Shown: positions 51,101 to 57,529, counted from the first letter of the stretch. The stretch: DNA of 62,184 nucleotides from Nemertoderma westbladi (GCA_032718475.1 JAUCBJ010005803.1:1-62184), one strand, 5' to 3'. Made by a program: numbers and translations. Notes: generated from the letters alone by a model not told the origin.

Positions 51101-52092
51101 CCCTGTTTAAAACCCTGAAACATGTAAAATGAAATAGTAATAATAAATATTTCCATGAAATACTTAGTAAAAAAATACTCATGTAATTCATGCTTGTTAA
51201 ATGATTCACTTTTAATTTGCACTATATACTGGCATTATCAAATCTAAATTCAGTTACTTATTAGTATTATTTTTTTGAGCGGATCATCAAGTCTATACAT
51301 CTTTGGAAACTATTGTAAATTTAACAATAATAATAGTAGTAAAAAATAGTGAAAATAATAATAGTAAAAAATAGCAAAATGTAGGATAAAAAAAATTTTT
51401 TAATAGTTTTTAAACATGACCAGACCATTTATAAAAATTCTGGTTATACACTCGTTTCATGACACAATTGTACACAAAATGATGAAATTTTGGGCACTTA
51501 ACTTGAAGATCATCCATCTGAGATCCATTGCAATTTTTAAAAATAATTCATTACTTATGTTAAATAGGTAAAAAATTGAAAAATTATCCACCTATTATAT
51601 ACAATATACATGTGTTCAAAACATTAATTAATTTGGTTAAGAAATGGCGTCTTCTAAATAAGGGGATGAAATTTTCGAGTCACACTTTGTGACCACCCCC
51701 CCCCCCCCCCCCCCTTATCCTAACATTCCCATAACATTCGTATAGTCTTTCATGAAGTAAATTAATTATTTGTAATTATTATTTACAGGTATCCTGATAT
51801 CAATCACATATATTTAGCATGCTTTTGGTTAGCAATGTCATCAGTGATGATCAATCCAGTTGTATATTGCCTAATGAACCGAAAGTTCTCCAATGGTTTC
51901 TGCTACGTTTTCCGATGGATTCCAGGAATCAAATACTATCCCGCCTACTTTCTCCCGAGCCAATTAGAATTACGAAGACATAATATTGATAATATAAGCG
52001 CCATGGCGCGTCGCAATCGAGAAAATAATTGTAGTGTTAGACAAGTTCCTCCTCGCGGGGAAATGGACATAGACACAGAATATGAGGTGTAA
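29363..52092 (+). CDS. Class A (rhodopsin-like) neuropeptide GPCR, 3 exons: join(29363..30193, 47886..47986, 51789..52092)
   Basis: The joined frame encodes 411 residues, normal for a peptide GPCR; it would signal through G proteins at the plasma membrane. Visible landmarks: two N-glycosylation sequons in the extracellular N-terminus (N15, N27), TM1 GN motif (N73), TM2 D101, a WPFG motif before C128 (disulfide partner probably C212), DRY at 152-154, TM5 P239, TM6 WLP around W292, and NPVVY at 333-337. AKRK at the TM5/TM6 loop followed by VKMLI is typical of the tachykinin, NPY/NPFF and luqin/RYamide receptor group. WPFGxFLC and the TM3 pattern look closest to luqin/RYamide receptors; the exact ligand is inference. 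Splices are AAG|GTTAGT (phase 0) and CT|GTAAGT (phase 2), with acceptors TTCCAG and TTTACAG. Both introns are filled with transposons, and a DNA transposon abuts the stop codon. A 5' non-coding exon could exist upstream. Confidence 0.9.
30430..31465 (-). mobile_element. RTE family 1 LINE, decayed copy split into two blocks (GPCR intron 1)
   Basis: Blocks 30430-30775 and 31199-31465 match different parts of the copy at 25958-27825. About 0.6 kb of the element is missing between them and replaced by unrelated sequence (30776-31198), part of which looks like a hAT end. Confidence 0.78.
30776..31198 (-). mobile_element. GC-rich insert with a hAT-like end
   Basis: Its right edge on the minus strand reads CAAGGGCCGGATTAAGG then TTTTGGGGGCCGCAAGG, close to known hAT terminal repeats. 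It contains a 24-C run near 31092-31115 and a GC palindrome GCCCGGCCCGTTGCGGGCC. The matching left end is not found, so it may be a solo end. Confidence 0.45.
31966..32222 (-). mobile_element. tRNA-derived SINE, copy 1 (GPCR intron 1)
   Basis: On the minus strand: TTGCTGAATGGTTAGAAC (A-box-like), then CAGTTCGATCC (B-box-like) about 35 bases on, then a tail containing GTCATTGCCGACTTTGC. The spacing fits a pol III internal promoter. A second tRNA-like start (GAGTGGTTAAAG) lies upstream. Confidence 0.6.
32098..32848. repeat. 125-bp direct repeats flanking the minisatellite foldback
   Basis: 32098-32222 and 32722-32848 match in the same orientation (ATACCTTGxATGTCCGCAA, ATCATATGATGCCACTGTGC). 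They are part of a SINE-like unit. Either a duplication created on insertion or two SINE copies. Confidence 0.75.
32266..32714. mobile_element. Foldback element with minisatellite arms (GPCR intron 1)
   Basis: Ends: ACGGTGGCCCATAACTGTCA on the left and the inverse TGACAGTTGTGGGCCACCGT on the right, next to TATAAAAAG. Inward on both sides lie copies of a 20-bp unit (GCCGTGGCTTTTTAATTTCT) in opposite orientations: about three on the left (32298-32366) and about fourteen on the right (32403-32676). The layout is like Drosophila FB elements. Confidence 0.75.
32864..33106. repeat. 243-bp near-perfect palindrome
   Basis: GAACCATCACGGCC at the left pairs with GGCCGTGATGGTTC at the right. The arms run through TAATTTAGGCAGGATAGTTA with CATAGAGAAATGC, and down to ATTTTTAATTTATTATT near the centre at about 32985. 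Few mismatches. Confidence 0.85.
33146..33300 (+). mobile_element. tRNA-derived SINE, copy 2 (GPCR intron 1)
   Basis: Plus strand; GCGAGTGGTTAAAG, then GGTTAGTGCATCAGACTTCC, CTAGTTTGATCTC and the same tail GTCATTGCCGAATTTGCAAA as copy 1. Inverted relative to copy 1. Confidence 0.6.
33332..34542. mobile_element. 1.2-kb element with 81-bp inverted repeats (GPCR intron 1)
   Basis: 33332-33412 (from AAAATAAACCTACCTACAAA) pairs with 34462-34542 with about five differences. The interior has no long open frame but holds a 113-nt hairpin at 33869-33981. Superfamily unknown. Confidence 0.75.
33869..33981. repeat. 113-nt imperfect hairpin
   Basis: Symmetric about 33925. Paired blocks: AATAATCACT, TGCC, TCCT, AGCAAATTAACCT, ATAAT, ACC and GGCC, each facing its complement. 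Two internal loops are GA facing GA. Confidence 0.8.
34586..34612 (+). mobile_element. Isolated RTE family 1 3' tip
   Basis: About 27 bp matching only the last bases of family 1 (ATGCAGCATGCCGAG then TAG repeats). Probably an extreme 5' truncation. Short enough that chance cannot be fully excluded. Confidence 0.5.
34613..36763. other. GPCR intron 1 segment, nothing recognised
   Basis: Open frames at 35682-35924 and 36301-36504 have no known motif. Confidence 0.5.
36764..37080 (-). mobile_element. RTE family 1 LINE, decayed fragment (GPCR intron 1)
   Basis: Blocks similar to 26230-26330 and 26880-27130 (AATGAGACACC, AATCAAAGGCCTTxAA, GAAGTCAACAAAGA) with large internal deletions. Confidence 0.65.
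37765..38769 (-). mobile_element. Non-LTR retroelement fragment with R2-type (RLE-like) C-terminal domain, nested in FB-A
   Basis: Bounded by GTATTCCTATCCAAT at 37750-37764 and 38770-38784. Removing it restores a loop matching that of FB-A copy 1. The 3' part (toward 37765) is AT-rich untranslated sequence. Confidence 0.75.
37951..38747 (-). pseudogene. R2-like restriction-like endonuclease (RLE) domain fragment
   Basis: In order on the minus strand and across frames: FEFRDALSLRYGRPLVAAPS, CDGCGSEFSVSHSLDC (CxxC..HxxxxC zinc knuckle), GGLITIRHNEVRD, then WQPQRRALFDV (the region where the PD-(D/E)xK nuclease core should lie), EREKKPKYSQAC and FTPLVVTVDG, ending at 37951. The CCHC followed by RHNE/D parallels the site-specific endonuclease of R2-group LINEs; the same C-terminus occurs in uncharacterised invertebrate retroelement proteins. 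At least two frameshifts. Domain assignment is from memory of the pattern, not a search. Confidence 0.6.
39270..40330. repeat. Cluster of inverted repeats with TAGCTAGTGTTTTTT motif
   Basis: GGTAGCTAGTGTTTTTT recurs at about 39280, 39570 and 39684. Its inverse AAAAAACACTAGCTAC lies near 40255, and related AATACTAGCTAG nearby. The blocks share GGTAAGTG and TTCNNGAA neighbours. Probably one or more old foldback elements. Confidence 0.55.
40365..40680. repeat. Cluster of short inverted GGACCGAATTGTC-type motifs
   Basis: GGACCTAATTGTCC, GGACCGAATTGTGC, GGACCTAATTTTCC, GGACCGAATTGTCG, and the inverses CCGGACAATTCC (twice), GTCGGAATTGTCC and GTCGGAATTGCC occur within 320 bp. Confidence 0.6.
40681..42619. 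other. GPCR intron 1 segment with G/C runs
   Basis: C-run at 41230-41248, RTE relic at 41370-41520, repeat relic resembling 24600-25200 around 41590-41690, and a G/C-run hairpin at 42065-42112. Confidence 0.5.
41370..41520 (-). mobile_element. RTE family 1-related decayed fragment with a G-run (GPCR intron 1)
   Basis: GTGTTAGTTTGCCTTTCTTG and TCATCTACACCACTTGCAC line up with 27340-27510 of the long copy. A G-run at 41485-41494 sits where that copy has CTCAGGGGGAACACC. Confidence 0.5.
42650..43412 (+). pseudogene. LINE ORF1: coiled-coil plus RRM-like RNA-binding protein, one frameshift
   Basis: First frame 42650-43159: a coiled-coil region (roughly residues 55-90) then RSCNLVITGLSE, the start of the RRM-like domain. 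The second frame, from about 43100 to 43412, continues it with LSFKSRNAARKIILSAKNLK and KVYINRDTHPAIRKEQGRLR, a very typical ORF1 ending. A single frameshift between about 43100 and 43150 splits the gene. The product would coat the LINE RNA as a multimer. Confidence 0.8.
43421..46557 (+). pseudogene. LINE ORF2: APE endonuclease-reverse transcriptase, one stop and one frameshift
   Basis: Endonuclease motifs: ININGVTGK, AISELK, VVFGDINARL (catalytic DxN), VDWVLCSPS and YTDHSGLSFDF. RT: NKAAGVDGLPQ, NYRGISLAPALAKLYD, motif A FIDYEKAYDKVDR, motif B GMGQGKPSSCPLF, catalytic LLMDDTCVCAT, thumb with LLYGCETWL. C-terminus CACSDIQTDTHIFLEC is a CxCx7Hx4C knuckle. Only two lesions are seen: TGA at 43610-43612 (after EEL, before GGVGLFI; probably CGA to TGA) and a frameshift near 44995-45010. 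Note Met-Asp-Asp instead of the usual Ala-Asp-Asp. Nicks target DNA and primes cDNA synthesis there. Confidence 0.88.
47090..47286. mobile_element. Small MITE, about 0.2 kb (GPCR intron 1)
   Basis: The left end GTAAGCGGAAAACACCGC then ACACTCATTTTC matches the inverted right end GTAACGGAAAACACTATTTT then CCACTCATTTTC. Inverted repeats of about 50 bp with some mismatches. No coding capacity. Confidence 0.7.
47643..47785. repeat. Diverged tandem repeat, about 50-bp unit, 3 copies
   Basis: Repeats of AAATTAGTTxAAAAAAGAC then TTxATCTAATTTTCC just upstream of GPCR exon 2. Confidence 0.6.
47886..47986 (+). CDS. GPCR exon 2: TM6
   Basis: A 101-bp exon coding for residues 278-310 plus two bases of codon 311. 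Acceptor TTCCATTCCAG and donor GTAAGT flank it. The translation starts LVKMLITVVV and contains FMLSWLPNH, the TM6 CWxP-type motif with Ser in place of Cys. Phases match exons 1 and 3 exactly. It is too short to stand out as an open reading frame on its own. Confidence 0.9.
48173..48310 (+). repeat. Left copy of 138-bp direct repeat flanking RTE family 2
   Basis: Runs from CATGTAAAAT to CAGTTAC. Matches 51121-51257 in the same orientation with about nine differences, one of them an indel. Confidence 0.92.
48311..51120 (-). mobile_element. RTE family 2 LINE, about 2.8 kb, EN and RT present (GPCR intron 2)
   Basis: Antisense to the GPCR. On the minus strand the order is a slightly 5'-truncated APE endonuclease, RT, and a 3' end GACCTAG then TAG repeats (48308-48325). 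It is flanked by direct repeats of about 138 bp (48173-48310 and 51121-51257), best read as a long target-site duplication. Related to family 1 in protein pattern but clearly diverged. Confidence 0.88.
48543..51120 (-). pseudogene. RTE family 2 endonuclease-reverse transcriptase, several lesions
   Basis: Endonuclease: CIQEHR, VIAGDLNAQIG (catalytic DxN) and IGSDHKIV (catalytic DH) at 50414-51119. RT at 49243-50172 carries NKASGLDEIPAEVW, NYRGICLL, QNGFRPSRST and motif A TFVDFKKAFDSIHR. It continues in another frame at 48981-49304 with VLQGDTLAPLLF and catalytic TDFADDITLLS, then after a TAG stop as VGLHINATKTEF, YLGSWIESS and a thumb region down to 48543. A few frameshifts and at least one stop make it inactive, but every core motif can be recognised. 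The N-terminal strand of the endonuclease is missing. Confidence 0.85.
51121..51257 (+). repeat. Right copy of 138-bp direct repeat flanking RTE family 2
   Basis: Begins immediately at the 5' end of the LINE and continues into unique intron sequence. Differences from the left copy are mostly transitions. Confidence 0.92.
51258..51788. other. GPCR intron 2 remainder
   Basis: AT-rich with a C-run at about 51697-51714. Ends in the exon 3 acceptor. Confidence 0.6.
51789..52092 (+). CDS. GPCR exon 3: TM7 and C-terminal tail
   Basis: The exon follows the acceptor TTATTTACAG. The junction codon CT|G gives Leu311, then YPDINHIYLACFWLAMSS leads into NPVVY. The tail has helix-8-like residues (NRKFSNGFCYVF) with Cys residues that could be palmitoylated, and ends in an acidic stretch. 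The stop TAA at 52090-52092 lies inside the 7-bp target-site duplication of the adjacent transposon. Confidence 0.9.
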
Positions 52093-52240
52093 CATGGAAT
52101 ACTAAATATACACGGAACCAGATAGATGTCCGATTTCACGAGTCATTCTTTTTATTGCTTTAATCTATTGTATTCGATGCATGAATAAAAATTTTGAAAA
52201 AAAAATTGGTGGTCATCGATCTCGTTGCCATGGCAACAGA
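52093..52240 (+). repeat. Left terminal inverted repeat of P-like transposon
   Basis: About 148 bp, matching the reverse complement of 55107-55254 with roughly three mismatches. It contains AATAAA at 52184 and the perfect 14-bp palindrome GTTGCCATGGCAAC at 52224-52237. Confidence 0.92.
52184..52189 (+). promoter_or_regulatory. Candidate polyadenylation signal AATAAA inside transposon left TIR
   Basis: AATAAA lies 92 nt after the GPCR stop codon, followed about 20 nt later by a GT-rich stretch (TTGGTGGTC). This is the usual layout of an animal poly(A) site. It belongs to the P-like transposon inverted repeat, not to the original 3' UTR. Use by the GPCR transcript is inference. Confidence 0.5.
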
Positions 52241-52498
52241 GATTAAATTGTTGCGTGCAACACTATCTAAATCGCTATGTCGTCAACACTATTTGGCTAA
52301 GTAATTCCATAGTAACTGTGATAGAACGCATTACTGTAGTTCTAGAAGGCCTTGGTTGTACAATACAATTTCACAAGGTTAAACGACACGACAGTGCGAA
52401 ATCAGAATAGAACATACAGTAATGTATACCACACCTCTATAGCTAAGGTTAAAACACACCTTGTCCTACCTACAGTACAGTATATAAATTAATAACGA

Positions 52499-52933
52499 AT
52501 GCCTCGTGTTTGTTGTGTACCTAATTGTGGGGTGAGGGCCGGGCCTAGTGCTACGGTATACTGTATACCCAAGGACACATCAACTAGGGACAAGTGGCTT
52601 AAAGTAGTGAGAATGCCAGGGGTGTTTTCCTGCGACAGTTTTGGTGTCTGTTGCAGACATTTTTCACAAAAGCGACTTTTCATTGCTAAGCCATTTAAAA
52701 GAAAAGAGCTGAGAGATTCCGCTGTGCCATCATTATGTCTACCAGGATCAGAGAAGAGTGAAACAACACTTTCTAAACGTGTTAACTTCTATCGTAGACG
52801 CAAAAAACCAACAAACCGGATAACACTGACAAAGGACTTAGATAGGGACCAAGAGTCAAAATTTAGAGACTTGGATCAACTGGTGGGTGTGACAGTTACT
52901 TACAAAAAGTATTTCAGTACCTATTTTAAGTAA
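52499..52933 (+). CDS. THAP zinc-finger domain exon of P-like transposase
   Basis: 144 codons. Residues 1-80 form a full THAP domain (C2CH zinc-dependent DNA binding): C6 and C10 in CVPNC, W33, C51 and H54 in VCCRHF, and the AVP signature at 75-77. In P-type elements this domain binds sites near the transposon ends. The C-terminal third is basic and may carry a nuclear localisation signal. The reading frame stops at 52933. The next coding block starts at 53311 after a TTTTGCAG acceptor, but I could not find a donor that keeps frame, so either the intron boundary is elsewhere or the copy has shifted frame. Confidence 0.8.
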   Translation: MPRVCCVPNCGVRAGPSATVYCIPKDTSTRDKWLKVVRMPGVFSCDSFGVCCRHFSQKRLFIAKPFKRKELRDSAVPSLCLPGSEKSETTLSKRVNFYRRRKKPTNRITLTKDLDRDQESKFRDLDQLVGVTVTYKKYFSTYFK

Positions 52934-53310
52934 GCTAAGTACGCTAAGGCGAGCCTTAGTGTACTGGTATCATTAGGCAACGCTGTCTGTCTGGTTAATT
53001 TTTGAGAGCCTTCAGCTCGGCTGCTATTGATGCTTATTCAATTCAATTCAATGTAATCGTGTGTAAGTTGTACCATCTGTCTCGGATCAATGCACCAGTC
53101 TGCCGCTAGGGGGTGCTAACGATCTGAATGTTTTTCTTAATATGGAATTTTAAAAAATTTGGCATGCATAGTATACTGCTTACTAGTAATCGTTCTTATT
53201 CTCCACGGTCTGTCTGCGGGGTGAGCCTGTCTGTCTGTCTACGCGTTTGAAACCTTGATAGAGTATATATAGAGTATATAGAATATAGACCAATATTTCT
53301 CATTTTGCAG

Positions 53311-54766
53311 ACTTGGGATGCTCAAGCTATAAACAAATGGTTTAGAGAGGATGAAGTGTTTAACAATCGGAATGTAAGCATATTTTGCTATGGCAAAGAA
53401 GGAGCTATGTGTATTTCGGAAACATTCCCAGAGGCACCTGAATGTAGCTACATAATTAATGTATCGCATGATGTCTTTGATGTTTACCGTAATGGGAGTA
53501 CAATTCCATTATCAAATTTCAGTTTTTTGGACCTTTACGTTTCGAACCTTCATTGATTAAGAAAGCACTTATGATTAGATATAGAAGTAAGGCAGCCTAC
53601 GAGGAACTCTTGTCTGTTTTTCCTCAGTTCCCTAGTCTATCTGTTTTGGAGAAAATAACTAAAGGATCCATCGATTCATACAAACTTCTCCAGAAAATTA
53701 AGATGGACAAAAACGTTGTTGTGTATTTGGACGAAATTCACTTGCAGAAAGAGGCGGTTTTTGCACAAGGTGGTGTTACAGAATCGGATATAGGATCTTT
53801 GAATAGTTTTATGGTTAGAGGTCTGAGTCATGGGCAACCATTAGTAGTGGGTCCGATTATTTAGAGCAGCAGTAGTTCCAGTACTCCTCTACGGGAGTCC
53901 ATGCTGGGCTCTAACTGCTGAGGACACCAAATCTCTGGATGGCACATTCACAAGAATGCTACGCCGGGTACATTGTGTCAAGTACAATGCACACATCTCC
54001 AACCAGACACTATATAACATTGGAGGTGTCTCATTGGTTCCCCCAAGCTTGACACTAGAACAAAATCGCCTCTGCTTTGCAGGACATTGCTTTCGCCGTG
54101 AGGACCAGCCAGTGCATAATCTTGTACTTTGGCAGCCTCATGGAGTGAATAAGCATGGTGGACAGCCCATGACTTTCTTGAGACGCATCTTAAAGGACAC
54201 TGGCCTTAAAGATGCGGATGATCTAGCAAATGTCATGGGTGATAGGGAGTTGTGGCGGTGCAATTTTGTTGACAAGCCGGCACAGCATTCTTAAAAATGC
54301 AGCTGCAATGCAGCATGCCGATCCTAGTAGTAGTAGTAGTATTAGTAGTGAAATCTGTACCCACTGCAACCGCTATGACAGGACAGGACGGGAGATAATT
54401 AGTAACTTAGAAGAAGTTTGCAGCAACCTAAGATCAGTCCAAACATCGCCACGAGTGGTGACAAGTGATAATTCACCAACAAACGCTAATGCTATATTTA
54501 AGCATTTTGACAATTCAGAAATTTTACAAGGTATCATTCCACTCTTTGATTATAACCATCTATTAAAGAATACCAGGAATAATTGGTTCAAACTAGGCAT
54601 CTTTGTTTTACCACAGTTCAGTTGGCAGTTTAAGAATGATACGATTGAACTTTCACCAGGGAGTGAAGCAAAGGTTAGTGATGTGGCCGAAGTTTATTGT
54701 TTGGACACTTCAGATTGGACATATCAGCCGAAGTTCTCTTTCAGTACCTACAAATGCTTCCAGTAG
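53311..54766 (+). pseudogene. P-element-type transposase catalytic region, interrupted
   Basis: The block 53311-53535 is open from the acceptor. After a frame change near 53535, 53535-53849 gives PSLSVLEKI and VVYLDEIHLQKE, matching the first catalytic Asp region of P/THAP9 transposases (LDE-[M/I]-xxQKE). An RTE copy then interrupts at 53850-54340 with a 10-bp duplication. Beyond it, TSDNSPTN and LFDYNHLLKNTRNN match the middle of the RNase-H-like fold and the second catalytic Asp. The frame ends at 54766, and I see no clear C-terminal Glu region. At least two frameshifts remain besides the insertion, so the enzyme is judged dead. Confidence 0.75.
53850..54340 (+). mobile_element. RTE family 1 LINE, 5'-truncated copy nested in P-like transposase
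   Basis: Only the C-terminal end of the RT protein (AEDTKSLDGTFTRMLRRV, GHCFRREDQPVHNLVLW) and the 3' UTR are present, ending in TAG repeats. It is flanked by the 10-bp duplication ATTAGTAGTG at 53840-53849 and 54341-54350. The protein end is intact and nearly identical to the copy at 25958-27825, so the insertion is young. Confidence 0.88.
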
Positions 54767-55106
54767 ATTCTTTGCATACAAGATCGATAATTTGCGATAT
54801 TCACTCCAGTCATTCCTCGAAATTTTTACGCAAAATTATCAACGTGTTTCTGAAGGCACAGAGAAATCACTTGGCTGAGCTAATAGCTGAGAAAGAAAGC
54901 TACAAGACTGGGTTGGACGGTTTTAAGGCGCCTCAGCGAAACAAGGGAAGGAAATTGATCTGAAGCGCCGGTTGGAGGAATAAGAAAAATAATGAAACGG
55001 AAGCTATAGTGTATGTATATCGCTTTAACCTTTGAACAAATTTGGAAGCAATATTTACTGTATTTTCACTCATCGTAGTTGAAATAAAGGCAAAAAATGA
55101 AAAATG

Positions 55107-55254
55107 TCTGTTGCCATGGCAACGAGATCGATGACCAGCAATTTTTTTTTCAAAATTTTTATTCATGCATCGAGTACAATAGATTAAAGCAATAAAAAGA
55201 ATGACTCGTGAAATCGGACATCTATCTGGTTCCGTGTATATTTATTATTCCATG
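55107..55254 (-). repeat. Right terminal inverted repeat of P-like transposon
   Basis: Reverse complement of the left repeat. The 14-bp palindrome recurs at 55110-55123. The repeat ends CCATG and is followed by GGTGTAA. Confidence 0.92.
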
Positions 55255-57207
55255 GGTGTAATAATGTTTGTGTAAATGATAAATTTATTACTATCATTAT
55301 CCAGGTGCATTTAAGAAGTATGAGAAATTTATTATATATGTTTTTAATCACAATTACTTTATTATACAGAAACTGCTACAGAAGTTCTGGCCTAGACATT
55401 GTCACATGGATCGTTCTAGCTCATTTTTGGTAGTTAACCTCTCCAGTTTATATTGTTTATCAACCATTATACTGTAAGGTGTAGTGCTCGACCGAGTGTG
55501 AAAGCGAATCCGAACCGAATGTTTCAAAAATGGCCGCACCCAGAGCTGAATCACTAAACTGCTATTTAGAGAATCTGACATTATATGTCGATTTCACACA
55601 ATCTGACAATATTGCTTGCATAATATTATATCATGATTGACTAATAGGTTGGCCTGACTACGTGACTAATTGACTATCCAGTATACAAACTTTATGACAT
55701 GTGATTCAGCAGAGCTTGGCTTATTACTGTACTAGAAAGTGTTCCATTCGATTCGATTGGGAATGGACTGGTATAAGTGTAGAAGATGAAACTTTGCATG
55801 CATACGCCATACGCTTGTCTTGATAATAATAACTGGATATAGTGAAAAACTATTTTAGATATATACTTGTGCTTATAATATTATAAATGCAATTACACCA
55901 AAATACTGTTAAAAAAATTTCAAACAATTATTTAAACTAAACTGAAGTTAATATTAATACTTACTGGACCAAATAAATACCTTTCGTTCAAGGAGTACTT
56001 AATACAATAAACATTAAGATCTCACCCTGGTACAAAAACCGGTTGGAAAAGCGCAACTGCAATATTTCACAATAGATTAAAATGATGTAAAGTAGGATGT
56101 AAAATGAATGTAAATAAAATGGATAATTTCTTATTAGCACAAATTTAAAATATTTAACTTAAAAATCCAGGTTAATAAAAATAAGAAGTAATAGATGGGA
56201 CATGGGATTGCGTATACATTAAAATTACAAAATAGGACACATATATTTAAAATATAACATAGAAGAGGCCAGTATAAAAATTATAAATATTTAGTAGGCT
56301 AATGTACACAAAATAGCAACTACAATTTTGATGTTAAGATAATTGTATATTGTAATAAAAATATAAATTTAGCATTTTAGTTCAGTTACGTTGTAGTTTA
56401 GATAGCAGTTAATAATTGTATTTAAAAATTAATTAGTCTAAGATATCATATTAACTAAATTCTAAATTATTATATGAGCTGAGAACAATTACGAATTGCA
56501 TCAGAAAATATTTAGTATATGATAGCATATCGTCGGCTTAATGCGAAAAGGTCGTTGGGTTATGTGCTTGACACGTAAGGGTATAATGCATTATACAGGA
56601 GAAAAGTTAATTGGCCACTCAGATTTCGAGTTATAGGCCTATGCTTTAATCTAAATGTCTTATCTAAAAAACATTTATGCTAAAATCAAGTATCTAAAAA
56701 ATATTCCAATTCAATGCTGAACAATAGACAGAGAAGTAACCAGTCATAATATAAAATATAGTTCATATGCGAAATGGTCGTATGTTATATGACTTTTAAT
56801 TGGACAATAAGAGGTTCTACAACATAATCAGTCAGTGTGGGTTATTTAAAACAATACTAATAACTGCAATTAATACTAGTACAGGCCTACCGGTACACAT
56901 GATTTCATTTTTAGTACTGTACGTTCCGTACAGCATGGGGCGAGCCACAAGATTATGCAGGTTAATAAAGGAATTAAATTATTTAAAATGCTAATTTTTT
57001 GCAATACCTAGGTGATTTCTACAATAAAGCTAATCGCATCCATGTGGTAGAATGCTAACACGATTCGGGCCTTCATGCAGCAGAAGTTGGAAGCCATCTC
57101 GCTTACAATTATAATTATCATATGGCTAGTTATATATTCTGATCTTGGCTTCAGACACACACGCACACACAGTACACACACATAGACACCCCCCCCCCCC
57201 CCCCCCC
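55255..57207. other. Pre-insertion GPCR 3' flank and AT-rich sequence
   Basis: Starts with the right copy of GGTGTAA and continues TAATGTTTG, presumably the original 3' UTR of the GPCR. No close canonical AATAAA. No gene recognised downstream. Confidence 0.5.
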
Positions 57208-57380
57208 AACCTACACTTAACCCTATTACCACGTACCAGACTAATATCAACCCAAAACTCTCTAAAATACAGCGGTGCAATCATATGGAACTCACTAAAA
57301 ACAGAATTTAAAATGTGCAAATCAAAAAACACACTAGCTAGAAAATTAAAACTTCATATGTATAAGTGAACTTTAATTCC
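57208..57380 (+). mobile_element. CR1/L2-type LINE, C-terminal tip of ORF2
   Basis: LPRTRLISTQNSLKYSGAII then WNSLKTEFKMCKS and a Lys-rich end, stopping at 57369. It matches the usual last residues of CR1/L2/Jockey ORF2 (RTxxxQxSxxYxGAxxWNSLP). A C-run at 57188-57207 sits at its 5' edge. Confidence 0.65.
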
Positions 57381-57529
57381 AATATAGTTGCGTATCACTA
57401 TTAAATTATAAAATAAAATAAAAATTATCCTAAATTTCGTACTTCGTTAATGCTATCACTCCATCGTCATCGTCAACGCTATTTGCATCATGACTAAATA
57501 ATATATGAACTACATTTTTTTTCTTTTTT

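Larger units (their letters stand above)
52093..55254 (+). mobile_element. P-element/THAP9-like DNA transposon, 3.16 kb, complete ends
   Basis: Both ends are visible. Inverted repeats of about 148 bp (52093-52240 and 55107-55254) differ at about three positions, begin CATG as in Drosophila P, and are flanked by the 7-bp duplication GGTGTAA (52086-52092 and 55255-55261). P elements make 8-bp duplications, so one base may have diverged. Inside are a THAP DNA-binding domain and P-type transposase pieces on the + strand. The transposase is broken by frameshifts and by a nested RTE insertion, so this copy is probably non-autonomous. The nearly identical inverted repeats argue for a fairly recent insertion. 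Confidence 0.88.

Noticed and set aside
48173-51257. Long terminal repeats of an LTR retrotransposon
   Set aside because: The interior is an EN-RT non-LTR element with a TAG-repeat tail, and the repeats lack TG...CA ends, a primer-binding site and a polypurine tract.
53311-54766. Domesticated THAP9-like host gene
   Set aside because: Intact TIRs and target duplication, frameshifts, and an RTE insertion in the catalytic region indicate an ordinary dead transposon copy.
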